From assembly GCF_027625995.1 (NCBI RefSeq), contig NZ_CP115396.1, positions 558,001-622,000 on the forward strand: a stretch of 64,000 nucleotides of DNA, written 5' to 3'. The notes under the pieces are model-generated. The model was not told the origin of the DNA. It saw only the letters and a list, made by a program, of their open reading frames with translations, and did no database searches. This DNA is from Hymenobacter yonginensis (lineage in GTDB: Bacteria > Bacteroidota > Bacteroidia > Cytophagales > Hymenobacteraceae). Within the stretch, counting starts at the first letter, position 1. Each line of letters begins with the position of its first letter. Positions 43,654 to 52,786 of this stretch are shown here, one piece after another. Both the position numbers and the translations under genes were made by a program.

Positions 43654-45774
43654 TTACACGCCACCCGAATACTTGCGGGTGGCCCATTCCAGCGTGGCCA
43701 GCGCCAGCAGCACAAAAAACAGCCACTTCAGGTTGATCAAGTCCTTTAAATCCTCCTGCGAGTAGATGACGGGCTTGTAGTCGGCCTTCAGAATATCATC
43801 CGTCAGCTGCTGGAGCTGCTGGGGGAAGTAGAGGCGGGAGTTGCTGCGGCGGGCCAGCTGGTAGAGCAGGTTGTGGTCGGCGCGGCTTTGCAGGGCTTCG
43901 AGCTGCTGCTCCTGCACCAGCACCTCGCCGCGGTCCTGCTGCGGCTGGCCCGAGAGGGTGGCGCGGGCCACGTAGCGGTAGAGGCCGCCGGGCAGCACGC
44001 CCAGGTGCAGCGGGGCGCCGTCTTCGGTGGTGGTGTAGGTGAAAGTGCGGGTTTTCTGCTGCTCGTCGGTGAGCGTGAGCGTGATTTGCTGGCCGTAGAT
44101 GCGCTCGAAGATGGTGTTGTATGTTTCGGCCGTAAAGGTCACGTCGTCCTGCGAGTTGAAGGCGTCTTGGGTGGGGTACACGTCGAGGCGCTTCTTGTTG
44201 GCGTTCTGGGTGAGCAGCTGCAGCGTGCGGTTCACCAGCCGGTCGTAGGCTTCGGGCCGGTCATCGTGCTCCACGGCTTCCTGCAGGCGCCACTGCCAGC
44301 TGCCCTCGGTGAGCAGGGTGGCCTGGCGCTGCTGCGGAGTGCCTCCGAAGACCAGCAGCGGCTTCTGGGTGCGCACTCGGCCCACCTGCTGCCAGAGCGC
44401 GGCTTCGGCGCCGCCGCCCAGCCGGTAGTCGCCGAACGGCACCGGGGCGGGCGGGTAGGCGGCAAAGCGGCGCAGAGCATCTTCCTCGAAGGTGAAGCGC
44501 GAGAAAGCTGGGTTGAGCGTGGGCGTCACGTCGTCCGTCTGGGAGCCGCGGGGCTGCACCGTGAGGCCGGTGCCGAGGGCGTTGTAGGCCCCAAAATCAG
44601 ACTGCGCGCCCAGCACGTACAAGGCCGGAATGCGGCGGCGGCGCACCTCGGCCAGCACCTCAGCCCCCACGCCGGAGCGGGCCGGGAGCTGGTGCAGAAT
44701 GGCCACATCATAGTCCTGGCCGGCTTTCAGGGGGCTAATGCCGGGCAGGTAGGAGACAAGGTCGAAGTTGTCATTGCCCTGGATGGCGGCGCGCAGGGCC
44801 TTGAGGTCGGGGTGGGGGGCGGCACCGGCCAGCAGCACCCGCAGCTTGCCTTTCACCACCTCGATGTAGGCAAACTTGCTGTTGTTGAGGGCCGTGAATT
44901 CGCCGGCCTGGCGCTCCACCACCACCTCGTAGCGGCGCTTGCCGGGGGCGGGAGCCACCACCGTGAAGGCCACCTTGGTACGCCGCTGGCCCGCGGGCAG
45001 CGCCACGCGCCGGGTCTGGAGCACGCGGCCGTTTTCGCGCAGCTGCACTACCGCCGCACCGCCCGCAAAGCCGTCGTAGGTGAGGTCGGCTTCGAGGGGG
45101 AAGCGGTTGCCGCTGAATGCCACCCGGTTGTAGGTGAGGGCGGGCAGGCTGAGGTCTTTTTTCGGCACCGTGTCGCCGAGGGCTAGGCTGTAAATCGGGA
45201 ACCGGAACTCCGCGAAAGTAGGCGACTGGCCCTGGTTCACGATGCCGTCGGAGGCCAGCACCACGCCGGCCAGGTTGCGGCCATCGTAGCTTTCCTGGAT
45301 TCCACTGAGCAGGGCGTTGAGGTCGGTGGCCGGAGCCGTGAAGCGCAGCGAATCGGCAGCTAGTGCCGGGCCGGCCAGCGGGCGGGTTTCCACCGTGAAG
45401 CCCTTGGCCTGCAGGGCAGCGGCCAGCTCACGCAGCCCGCCGGTGGCCTGGCTCAGCACCGGCCGGGGCGTGAACAGCGCCACCGACTGCGAGTTGTCGA
45501 CGGCCAGCACGATGGTGGGTTTCTCGGTGGTGGTGGTCGTAGTGTTGAGGAAGGGCGAGAGCAGCAGGAAGCTCAGGAAGCTCACCACCACAAAGCGCAG
45601 CGCCGCCAGCCCGTAGTTCAGGCGGCGGCTCCAGGGGGCCTTGGCCGAATAGAGCAGCGCCGCATAGGCCGCGCCCGCCAGCAGGCACGGCAAAATCAAC
45701 CAGGGAGAAGCAGCTATAGAAATCAAAAGACGGAAATAGCGGGTGAGCAGGCTAAGAACCCCGGTAAGCGCCAC
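43654..45774 (-). CDS. Large VWA-like membrane protein
   Basis: A 706-residue protein: two or three N-terminal helices (within about 12-75), a VWA-like domain with a DNSQS metal-site motif (IVLAVDNSQSVALF, near 95), beta-sandwich regions (about 200-300), a GATase1-like segment with YDVAILHQLPAR, and a C-terminal helix (LINLKWLFFVLLALATLEWA). The layout resembles BatA-type Bacteroidota proteins. The start is GTG at 45774, with CTACCTTCG (45805-45812 element) upstream. The partner AAA ATPase (MoxR) is not in the window. Confidence 0.72.
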   Translation of the reverse strand: MALTGVLSLLTRYFRLLISIAASPWLILPCLLAGAAYAALLYSAKAPWSRRLNYGLAALRFVVVSFLSFLLLSPFLNTTTTTTEKPTIVLAVDNSQSVALFTPRPVLSQATGGLRELAAALQAKGFTVETRPLAGPALAADSLRFTAPATDLNALLSGIQESYDGRNLAGVVLASDGIVNQGQSPTFAEFRFPIYSLALGDTVPKKDLSLPALTYNRVAFSGNRFPLEADLTYDGFAGGAAVVQLRENGRVLQTRRVALPAGQRRTKVAFTVVAPAPGKRRYEVVVERQAGEFTALNNSKFAYIEVVKGKLRVLLAGAAPHPDLKALRAAIQGNDNFDLVSYLPGISPLKAGQDYDVAILHQLPARSGVGAEVLAEVRRRRIPALYVLGAQSDFGAYNALGTGLTVQPRGSQTDDVTPTLNPAFSRFTFEEDALRRFAAYPPAPVPFGDYRLGGGAEAALWQQVGRVRTQKPLLVFGGTPQQRQATLLTEGSWQWRLQEAVEHDDRPEAYDRLVNRTLQLLTQNANKKRLDVYPTQDAFNSQDDVTFTAETYNTIFERIYGQQITLTLTDEQQKTRTFTYTTTEDGAPLHLGVLPGGLYRYVARATLSGQPQQDRGEVLVQEQQLEALQSRADHNLLYQLARRSNSRLYFPQQLQQLTDDILKADYKPVIYSQEDLKDLINLKWLFFVLLALATLEWATRKYSGGV

Positions 45775-45841
45775 AGAGTTGCGTAGCGCGCCAAGGCCGG
45801 GTAGCGAAGGTAGCAGGTTGCGGGGGGAGGGATTGGAATTA

Positions 45842-45863
45842 TATGTGAGCTTTATGTGAGCTT
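45842..45863 (+). repeat. Two tandem copies of an 11-bp unit
   Basis: TATGTGAGCTT occurs twice in direct succession, between divergent starts and just upstream of the 45892 gene. It may be a binding site for a regulator or chance slippage. Confidence 0.6.
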
Positions 45864-45891
45864 TGTAGCTAGACCTGCTTATTCCTTTGCT

Positions 45892-46506
45892 ATGGGTATT
45901 GCTTTAAAAATTCTGATCGGTGTCGGTGTGGGTATAGCAGTCATAGTCGCCGCATACGTAGGCTATATTTTGCTGATTGCAAACGCGTTTGGCGTATTTG
46001 ACAAGGACTACACTCGCCAGGAACTTGTAAGCGGTTATGCGGAACACCGTAAGGCCATACAAACTGTGATTCGCTATTACTCGGCCATGATCCCGGCTGG
46101 CAAGCAAGTGGAAGTTGAGTTTGAGGGCACTGCCATCGACCGGATAATCCTACGGGAAGGACCTGAGCGAAACCCTACCTATACCTATGCTTGGGCCAGT
46201 TCATCCAAACCTCAACTCGACAGCTTGGTCGCCAGTCTGGGTTGGAGCGAGGCTACTATTCAGCAGCTTCAAGAAAAGCTGGGGGCCGCCGACTGTATTT
46301 CCATCCAGAACGGTGAGCCTGCCGTTTTGGGCTTCAAGAGAAGTGGTATGGGTATGTACTCGTTCAATGTTTTTAGCAGGCCAATTGCGGACAGCCTTCG
46401 GGAACAATACGCACGCGGTTGCACCCACATCATTCAGTCCGATGAATTAGTGCTGGAATATGGTGGCGGTGCTATTGGCCCTCAATGCTTTCCGGATGGC
46501 TACTAG
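45892..46506 (+). CDS. Hypothetical membrane-anchored protein
   Basis: A 204-residue protein with one N-terminal helix (LKILIGVGVGIAVIVAAYVG) and an extracytoplasmic domain (TRQELVSGYAEHRKAIQTVI, SFNVFSRPIADSL). Codon use is less GC-rich than in its neighbours. Its stop codon TAG (46504-46506) abuts the last base of the ackA gene on the other strand, with no intergenic base. No family recognised. Confidence 0.58.
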   Translation: MGIALKILIGVGVGIAVIVAAYVGYILLIANAFGVFDKDYTRQELVSGYAEHRKAIQTVIRYYSAMIPAGKQVEVEFEGTAIDRIILREGPERNPTYTYAWASSSKPQLDSLVASLGWSEATIQQLQEKLGAADCISIQNGEPAVLGFKRSGMGMYSFNVFSRPIADSLREQYARGCTHIIQSDELVLEYGGGAIGPQCFPDGY

Positions 46507-47706
46507 TTATACACCAATCACTGCGCACAGCCGCGCAATTTCCAGCTCCTCGTTGGTGGGCACTACCAGCACCCGCACCCGGCTGCCGGGTGCCGATAAG
46601 TCGCGGGTGCCGGGGGCGCGGCGGGCGTTTTCGGTTTCATCGAGTTGGATGCCCAGGAAATCCAGGTTTGCGCACACCAGCTGGCGCACCAGCGCGTCGT
46701 TTTCGCCCACGCCGCCCGTGAACACCACGGCATCGGCCCCGTTGAGGACGGCCAGGAAGCTGCCGAGGTATTTCTTGATGCGGTGGGCATAGAGGTCGTA
46801 GGCGAGGCGGGCGCGCGGGTCGCCTTCGTTGAGCAGGCGCGTGATGTCGCGCATGTCGCTGTGGCCGGTGAGGCCGAGCATGCCGCTTTCCTTGTTGAGC
46901 AGGTTCTTCACGTCGTCGAGCGAGTAGCCCAACTGCTCTACCAGGTGGAAAATGACGGCCTGATCGGTGTCGCCGGCGCGGGTGCCCATCACCAGCCCGT
47001 TCATGGGGCCGAAGCCCATGCTGGTATCCACGGCGCGGCCGGCCACGGTGGCGGCCATGCTGCAGCCGTTGCCCAGGTGCACTGTAATCACGCGGGCGTC
47101 GGGCTGGCCCAGGTAGCGCAGGGTTTCGCGGCTCACAAACTGGTGGCTGGTGCCGTGGAAGCCGTAGGCGCGCAGCCCGTGCCGGGTGTACAGCTCCTCG
47201 GGCAGCGCGAAGCGGTAGGCGTGGGGCGGGAGCGTGCTATGAAACGCCGTGTCGAACACCGCCACTTGCCGGGCCTGCGGAAACAGCTGCTCGGCCACCT
47301 CCATGCCCAGCAGGTTGGCCGGGTTGTGCAGCGGGGCCAGCGGAAACAGCTCCCGGATGCGGGCCTTCACTTCCGGCGTTACCAGCGTTGGCTCCCGGAA
47401 TTCCTCACCGCCGTGCACGGCCCGGTGGCCCACCAGCTGCACATCGGCGGGGTTTTGCAGCACGCCGGTGGCGGGGTCGGTGAGCAGGCGCATGGCATGT
47501 TCCAGGCCGGTGCGGTGGTCGGGGATGGGCAGGGTGTGGCGCTCGGTGTGCTCCTGGCCGTCGGGTTGTAGGGTGGTGTGCGTGAGCTGGCCATCGGGCA
47601 GGCCGATGCGCTCCACCAGCCCGCGGGCCAGCGGCTGCTCCTGCGGCCAGCGAAACAGTTGGTACTTCAGTGAGCTGCTGCCGGAGTTGATGACGAAGAT
47701 GTGCAT
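46507..47706 (-). CDS. ackA: Acetate kinase
   Basis: A 399-residue AckA: N-terminal IFVINSGSSSLKYQLF, LVGHRAVHGGEEF with the catalytic residues, YGFHGTSHQFVS, ITVHLGNGCSMAA, VFTGGVGEND. It converts acetyl phosphate and ADP to acetate and ATP. The Pta partner lies 2.25 kb away on the same strand rather than adjacent, with DUF808 and a foreign-looking gene between. The gene converges directly on 45892-46506. Confidence 0.96.
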   Translation of the reverse strand: MHIFVINSGSSSLKYQLFRWPQEQPLARGLVERIGLPDGQLTHTTLQPDGQEHTERHTLPIPDHRTGLEHAMRLLTDPATGVLQNPADVQLVGHRAVHGGEEFREPTLVTPEVKARIRELFPLAPLHNPANLLGMEVAEQLFPQARQVAVFDTAFHSTLPPHAYRFALPEELYTRHGLRAYGFHGTSHQFVSRETLRYLGQPDARVITVHLGNGCSMAATVAGRAVDTSMGFGPMNGLVMGTRAGDTDQAVIFHLVEQLGYSLDDVKNLLNKESGMLGLTGHSDMRDITRLLNEGDPRARLAYDLYAHRIKKYLGSFLAVLNGADAVVFTGGVGENDALVRQLVCANLDFLGIQLDETENARRAPGTRDLSAPGSRVRVLVVPTNEELEIARLCAVIGV

Positions 47707-47757
47707 AGAGAGATAATGAGCAGATCGTGCTGTATTAAGCCAATACCGTTCCTGCCG

Positions 47758-47865
47758 GTGTAGAGACGCGTACTCGCGTCTCGTCGTTGCTGACGTTGTT
47801 TCACTGGCACAGTTTGGCTCAGTTCCGGCCGTTCAACGACGAGACGCGAATACGCGTCTCTACAC
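47758..47865. repeat. Family B twin-hairpin repeat, copy 2
   Basis: Arms 47758-47789 and 47834-47865 (GTGTAGAGACGCG..., ending CGTCGTTG) are near-perfect inverses; each arm self-folds around GAGACGCG / CGCGTCTC. It fills the ackA-DUF808 gap. Confidence 0.88.
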
Positions 47866-47887
47866 CCAGGCAGACAGGAAGTCTGCG

Positions 47888-48823
47888 CTACTGCGCAACC
47901 TCCTTCTTGGCCGGCATCAGCTTCTTTACCAGCCGTACTACCTGGTCAACCACGAAGCCAATCACCAGACCGCCTAGGCCGCAGGCCACTACTTTGGCCA
48001 GCCAGGCCACGGCGGGCATGGAGGCCAGGGCTACTTCTAGGTCGTGCAGCAGATGGGCGGTGAAGGGGATGCCGTGGGCAATGATTTCGGCACCCACCCA
48101 CAGCATGGCGGCGGTGCCCACGTAGCTCAGGATGCTGAGAAACTTCGGCATGAACTTCACGAGGCCGCGGCCGAAGCTCTTGGTGGCCGCGCTGTTGTCG
48201 CCCTCGGCCAGGTGCAGGCCGATGTCGTCGGCTTTCACAATCAGCCCTACGAAGCCGTACACGGCCACCGTGATGAACACCGCCACGGCCAGCATCACCA
48301 CAATCTGGTTCACGATGGGCTGGTCGGTTACCTGGCTGTAGGCAATGGCCATGATTTCAGCCGACAAGATGATGTCGGTGCGGACGGCACCGGCCACGCG
48401 CTGCTTTTCCAGCTCCTCCGGCGTAATGGTTTCCAGCTGCTCGGTTTCCGCGTGGGCCTCGGGGTGCTGGCTGAACATGGAGTGCACCTTCTCGTAGCCC
48501 TCGTAGCACAGGTAAGCCCCGCCCAGCATCAGGATGGGCGTGATGGCCCAGGGCGCGAAGTAGCCAAGCACCAGCGCCGCCGGGGTCAGAATCAACAGCT
48601 TGTTGAACAGCGACTTTTTGGCAATCTGGAAGATGATGGACAGCTCCCGGCTGGGGTCGAGGCCGACCACGTATTTGGGCGTCACGGCCGTATCGTCAAT
48701 CACGATGCCCGACACCTTGCCGGTGGTTTTAGCCACCTGCGCCGGCACATCGTCCAGGCTGGCGGCACTGACTTTCACTAAAGCCGAAATATCATCTAGT
48801 AATGCAAAAAGTCCGGAGGCCAT
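47888..48823 (-). CDS. DUF808 (YedI-like) membrane protein
   Basis: A 311-residue protein. The N-terminal MASGLFALLDDISALVKVSA and the central PAALVLGYFAPWAITPILMLGG, followed by helices with LIVKADDIGLHLAEG, are typical of DUF808/YedI. About six helices; function unknown. TACCTTTG at 48905-48912 would give an 80-nt leader. It separates ackA from pta. Confidence 0.88.
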   Translation of the reverse strand: MASGLFALLDDISALVKVSAASLDDVPAQVAKTTGKVSGIVIDDTAVTPKYVVGLDPSRELSIIFQIAKKSLFNKLLILTPAALVLGYFAPWAITPILMLGGAYLCYEGYEKVHSMFSQHPEAHAETEQLETITPEELEKQRVAGAVRTDIILSAEIMAIAYSQVTDQPIVNQIVVMLAVAVFITVAVYGFVGLIVKADDIGLHLAEGDNSAATKSFGRGLVKFMPKFLSILSYVGTAAMLWVGAEIIAHGIPFTAHLLHDLEVALASMPAVAWLAKVVACGLGGLVIGFVVDQVVRLVKKLMPAKKEVAQ

Positions 48824-48883
48824 GTAGGTTGTTTGGGTGAAAAAAGCAGAGTTAAAAGCGTGCAGCCGGCCCGCGTGCCCGGG

Positions 48884-49228
48884 TTATCGGGCGGCAGGCC
48901 GCTGCAAAGGTATCCGGAGCAGCTGTACGTTGGCTACAGGCCCGGAGCCGAAGCTCGGCAGGCCAGCCGGTACGTAACGACCGTAGGGGTGCGACATGCT
49001 ATTACGGTTTTCCCGCAAAAAAGACGAGTGGCGTGGGTAGCTGATGGTAGGTGCCGGTAATCTTATTACTCTGGGATCGTTCGGCCGCATCAGCATCAAA
49101 ACCATTGATATTTGGCCCTGTGTAGCGCGACGCAGTCGATCTGCTTCTATTCTCGATAGCCAAGGTTGTGCGGACTGAGTTTCGGAAATAAGCTTAACGT
49201 CGGTGCTGTTGCTGAAAGATTGCTGCAT
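48884..49228 (-). CDS. Possible small ORF of 114 codons
   Basis: Open from ATG 49228 (MQQSFSNSTDVKLISETQ) to TAA at 48884. The composition (many Arg/Pro/Ser) does not look like a known family and the DUF808 promoter lies inside its end. It is probably not a real gene, but the 500-bp gap holds nothing better. Confidence 0.2.
   Translation of the reverse strand: MQQSFSNSTDVKLISETQSAQPWLSRIEADRLRRATQGQISMVLMLMRPNDPRVIRLPAPTISYPRHSSFLRENRNSMSHPYGRYVPAGLPSFGSGPVANVQLLRIPLQRPAAR
48905..48912 (-). promoter_or_regulatory. -7 element TACCTTTG upstream of DUF808
   Basis: Perfect consensus on the minus strand with a leader of about 80 bases. Confidence 0.5.
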
Positions 49229-49255
49229 ACACAGCGTATATTGCCAAAAATCAAA

Positions 49256-49294
49256 CGTCCTCGCTACTTTCGGCAACAAGGGTATTGTGCGTCG
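49256..49294 (+). other. attC-like right half upstream of the AT-rich gene
   Basis: The string ...TCGGCAACAAGGGTATTGTGCG and its left context align loosely with the right half of the element at 49871-49896. It ends 29 bases before the foreign gene's start, where a cassette boundary would be expected. Confidence 0.4.
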
Positions 49295-49323
49295 TTTTAT
49301 AAAAAAAACAGACACTTAAAAAT

Positions 49324-49797
49324 ATGAACAAAATAAAAATTGTAATAATCATGGCAGGGCTTTTTTCTTGGTTTACAGGTTGCAAAGAACAGTCTGACGA
49401 ACAAGATTTTCAAGATGATAAATTTAAAGTAGGGCAAATATGGAAATATGATACTCGATTAGGAGAAGAAAATTCAGTAATCAAAATTTTGAAGGTTGAA
49501 AAATATGATAGTTCGGGAATTGTTATTCATATCTATGTTAACGGGCTTAAAGTGAAAAATCCACATAATCCAACAGGTTTTTCAGACGAAATCGGACACT
49601 TGCCTTTATCTAAAGATGCCCTTTTGAGAAGTGTAACAACGCTTGTTTCTGAATGCAATAAATTGCCTGACTATAAAGGGGGATATAGTACTTGGAAAGA
49701 AGTGTTTGATAATAATAAAGGTGGAATATTTTCTATTGCTGTTAAAGACGCTGTGAAATATGTTGAGGAAGCAATGATTGATGCAACAAAAATTTAA
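49324..49797 (+). CDS. AT-rich hypothetical lipoprotein, likely acquired
   Basis: A 157-residue lipoprotein (IIMAGLFSWFTGC) of unknown function. The mature protein is charged and Lys-rich (KFKVGQIWKYDTRLGEENSV) and shows a WxY domain start seen in small extracytoplasmic proteins. Base use is strikingly AT-rich (codons such as AAA, ATA, GAA, AAT) against GC-rich neighbours. It is flanked by attC-like sequences on both sides, and lies between ackA and pta, which normally adjoin. Horizontal capture as a cassette is the likely explanation. Confidence 0.75.
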   Translation: MNKIKIVIIMAGLFSWFTGCKEQSDEQDFQDDKFKVGQIWKYDTRLGEENSVIKILKVEKYDSSGIVIHIYVNGLKVKNPHNPTGFSDEIGHLPLSKDALLRSVTTLVSECNKLPDYKGGYSTWKEVFDNNKGGIFSIAVKDAVKYVEEAMIDATKI

Positions 49798-49810
49798 AGA
49801 ACAAAACACG

Positions 49811-49896
49811 AATGCATAATAAGCGTTTGGCGAAATTGGGGCGACAGTGCTGAATTAAATATTTGTGCTTCTAAGTCCCCACCTTCACCAAGACCC
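49811..49896 (+). other. attC-like imperfect hairpin, 3' truncated
   Basis: GCATAATAAGCGTTTGGCGA opens a left arm (49826-49841) that pairs with 49877-49892 at about 12 of 16 positions, with a loop containing TTGTGCTTCTAAG. This word set resembles attC sites of Bacteroidota cassettes, as I remember them. The expected right-end core is missing. No integrase is nearby. Confidence 0.45.
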
Positions 49897-49903
49897 AAAA
49901 ATA

Positions 49904-49945
49904 AAAAAGGCCCCGTTGCTTCACCTGAAGCAACGGGGCCTTTTT
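49904..49945. terminator. Bidirectional terminator of the AT-rich gene and pta
   Basis: A perfect 20-bp stem (AAAAAGGCCCCGTTGCTTCA with its complement 49926-49945) with a two-base loop; A-run left, T-run right. Confidence 0.93.
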
Positions 49946-49958
49946 GCGGCTGCCGAAA

Positions 49959-52049
49959 CTAGCCCTGCGCCTGAATGGCCGTCAGCAGCACCGTGTTGTA
50001 GATGTCGTCGACGGTGCAGCCACGGCTCAGGTCGTTGACGGGTTTGTTCAGGCCCTGCAGCATCGGGCCGATAGCCAGGGCGCCGGTTTCGCGCTGCACG
50101 GCTTTGTAGGTGTTGTTGCCGGTGTTCAGGTCGGGGAAGATGAGCACGCTGGCCTGGCCGGCTACCGGCGAGCCGGGTAGCTTCTGCTGGCCCACGGCGG
50201 GGTCCACGGCGGCATCGTACTGGATGGGGCCTTCCACCAGCAAATCGGGGCGGAGCTGGCGCACGAGCTGGGTGGCCTGGCGCACCTTGTCCACGTCGGC
50301 GCCCTCGCCGGAGGTGCCGGAGGAGTAGGACAGCATGGCCACCCGCGGCTCGATGCCGAAGCGCCGGGAGCTGTCGGCCGAGGAAATGGCAATTTCGGCC
50401 AGCTGCTCGGCGGTGGGGTTGGGGTTCACGGCGCAGTCGCCAAACACGGCCACCCGATCCGGCAGACACATAAAGAACACCGACGACACCACCGACACGC
50501 CCGGCCGCGTCTTGATAAACTGCAGCGCCGGCCGAATGGTGTGCTGCGTGGTGTGCACCGCCCCCGACACCATACCGTCGGCCAGGCCCTTGTACACCAT
50601 CATCGAGCCGAAGTACGACACGTCGGTCATCAGGTCGCGGGCCATTTCCAGGGTCACGCCCTTGCTGCGGCGCAGCTCGAACAGGGTTTCGGCGAAGTCC
50701 TGGAACAGTGCGGAATGTTGCGGGTCGAGCAGCTGCACGCGCTGCGGGTCCAGGGGGCGGCCGAGGCGCTTGGCAGCGGCCAGAATCTGGGTCGGGTCGC
50801 CGAGGATGGTGAGGCTCACCACGTCCTGCTCCAGCAGGCGGGCCGCCGCGCGTAGCACCCGGTCGTCGTTGCCTTCGGGCAATACAATGTGCTTGCGCTG
50901 ACTGCGCGCCCATTGCAGCAGCTGGTACTGGAACATGTGCGGCGTGAGGCCGCGCGGCGCAAACGTGCTGAGCTGCTCCAGCAGGCGCGGCGCATCGAGG
51001 TGGCGCTCAAACGTCTGGATGGCTAGCCGGATTTTCTTGGTTTGCTGTGGCCCGATGCGCGCCTGAATATTGCCGATGCGGGTGGTGGTCTGGAACGTGC
51101 CCGACTCCACCAGCAGCATCGGCACGGCCACGGGCAAACCCTCAATCAGGCGCAGCACCGAGTCTTCGGGCCGGTAGCCGCTGGTGAGCACCAGCCCCGC
51201 TACGCGCGGGTAGCTGGCCGACATATTGGCCTGCAAGGCACTTAAAATAAGGTCGGCCCGGTCGCCGGGCGTGATGATGAGCACGTTTTCCTCGAGGCGC
51301 AGCAAAAAGTTGGGCACCTGCATCGAGCCGTTGATGAAGTGGTCGACGGGGTTGGTAAGCTGGTCGGCCCCGAACAGCAGCTCGCCGCCCAACTGGTCGT
51401 GGATTTCCTGCATGGTGGGGCTGCGCAGGGCCGGGCTTTCCGGAATGAGGGCCAGCTGGGTTTCGGGCGGCAGCTGGTCGCGCAGTAGGGTGCGTACCTC
51501 GTCCAGCTGCGCCGGGGCCACGCGGTTGAGCACCAAAGCCAGCACCTGCACCTCGCTTTCCAGTGCGTCGCGCCGGATGGACAGGGCGGCGTTGACGAGC
51601 TGCTCAACGGTTTTGTCGAGGCCTGAAATCAGCAGTACCACCGGCACGCTCAGGTTGCGGGCCACCTGCCAGTTGAGGTCCAGCTCCAGTGCCAGGCTGC
51701 TGCCCACGAAGTCGGTGCCTTCCACCACCACAAAATCGTGGGCGGCTTCCAGCTGCTTGAAGCGGTGGATGATGGTGTCGAGCAGCTCGCCAGCGCGGCC
51801 GGCCTCCACCATGCGCAGCGCCTCCTGGCCGGTGTAGGCGTAGGTGTCGGGGTAGGCGAGGGGCAGCTGGAAGTGCTGTAGCACCGTCTGGATGTGGTAG
51901 TCGGGCTGGCCGTCGGCGAGGGGCGTGATGATGGGCTTGAAGTAGCCCACCCGCTGCGCCTGCCCCAGCAGCAGGTGCACCAGCCCCAGCGTCACAACGG
52001 ATTTGCCGCTGTACGGCTCGGCAGTGGCAATGAAAACGGCTTTGCTCAT
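49959..52049 (-). CDS. pta: Phosphate acetyltransferase
   Basis: A 696-residue long-form Pta. The N-terminal P-loop/CobQ-like domain (VFIATAEPYSGKSVVTLG) and DRTGG-like middle domain are regulatory; the C-terminal catalytic domain has PEGNDDRVLRAAARLL, FFMCLPDRVAVFGDCAVNPN, and MLSYSSGTSGEGADVDKV. It makes acetyl phosphate from acetyl-CoA, feeding AckA encoded 2.25 kb away. The protein is complete. Transcribed towards the foreign gene, ending at the 49904 terminator. Confidence 0.96.
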   Translation of the reverse strand: MSKAVFIATAEPYSGKSVVTLGLVHLLLGQAQRVGYFKPIITPLADGQPDYHIQTVLQHFQLPLAYPDTYAYTGQEALRMVEAGRAGELLDTIIHRFKQLEAAHDFVVVEGTDFVGSSLALELDLNWQVARNLSVPVVLLISGLDKTVEQLVNAALSIRRDALESEVQVLALVLNRVAPAQLDEVRTLLRDQLPPETQLALIPESPALRSPTMQEIHDQLGGELLFGADQLTNPVDHFINGSMQVPNFLLRLEENVLIITPGDRADLILSALQANMSASYPRVAGLVLTSGYRPEDSVLRLIEGLPVAVPMLLVESGTFQTTTRIGNIQARIGPQQTKKIRLAIQTFERHLDAPRLLEQLSTFAPRGLTPHMFQYQLLQWARSQRKHIVLPEGNDDRVLRAAARLLEQDVVSLTILGDPTQILAAAKRLGRPLDPQRVQLLDPQHSALFQDFAETLFELRRSKGVTLEMARDLMTDVSYFGSMMVYKGLADGMVSGAVHTTQHTIRPALQFIKTRPGVSVVSSVFFMCLPDRVAVFGDCAVNPNPTAEQLAEIAISSADSSRRFGIEPRVAMLSYSSGTSGEGADVDKVRQATQLVRQLRPDLLVEGPIQYDAAVDPAVGQQKLPGSPVAGQASVLIFPDLNTGNNTYKAVQRETGALAIGPMLQGLNKPVNDLSRGCTVDDIYNTVLLTAIQAQG

Positions 52050-52195
52050 AAGTAAGTCGGAGGTAGTCAGAAGCCCTTACGGATGCGGCGCAAGGTAGGG
52101 CGAGCGGCGCAGAGAATCCCGCCGTGAAGCGGCAGCTACCCGCATTGCTTACCTTGACGCCTGCTATCCTTCTACGATAAAACAGCTAAGCCGCT

Positions 52196-52735
52196 ATGGG
52201 GGCACTATCCAGACGTTCCGCCACAAGGGTATGGTTGATTGGCGCAGCCCTGGCGGGTCTGCTAACCGCTTGCACATCCAACAACAAGCTCACTCCTGCA
52301 AGCAGCGCCCCAGCGCCTTACGCCGAGGCAAAGCTCCGTGGCTGCCTGCCCGAGCGCTGGACGGTGCAGAAAGTAGCGGCCGACAGCAACAAAATTGCCC
52401 TGGCGCACATCGGCAAAGCAGACTTTGAGCTGCATTTCGAGGCGCAGTATTCGGTAGTGGATACGCTGTATGCCCGGCAGCTGCGCAAGAAGCCCAGCAA
52501 TACGTACCAGCCGCTCATCGTCCTGCACTTCTACCGGCACTCAACTGAAATACAGCAACAGGCGCGCTTCGTACAGGATAACAGGGCCATTATATCGGCG
52601 CTTGAGTTTCCGCAGGATTTCGGAGAAACGCAGGATTTTCTGGTGTATGAATCCACCGGCCCGGTTGCTCTGCGCGCTGTTGATGCAGCAGAAGTGCAGC
52701 TGAGGAAGTGCCTTCAGTCCAAGCTGCGGGAGTAA
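52196..52735 (+). CDS. Hypothetical lipoprotein
   Basis: A 179-residue lipoprotein (signal ending LAGLLTAC, then TSNNKL). The mature domain has a beta-rich part (IGKADFELHFEAQYSVVD, TYQPLIVLHFYRHS). No named family. It is divergent from pta and converges with the NlpC/P60-like gene. Confidence 0.6.
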   Translation: MGALSRRSATRVWLIGAALAGLLTACTSNNKLTPASSAPAPYAEAKLRGCLPERWTVQKVAADSNKIALAHIGKADFELHFEAQYSVVDTLYARQLRKKPSNTYQPLIVLHFYRHSTEIQQQARFVQDNRAIISALEFPQDFGETQDFLVYESTGPVALRAVDAAEVQLRKCLQSKLRE

Positions 52736-52786
52736 ACGAAAAAGCCCCGTGGCGCTGTGGCGGGCCAGTGGGAATAAACCAGATCC

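Noticed and set aside
49324-49797. Prophage or transposon fragment
   Set aside because: No transposase, integrase or phage gene nearby; the flanking sequences look more like cassette recombination sites.
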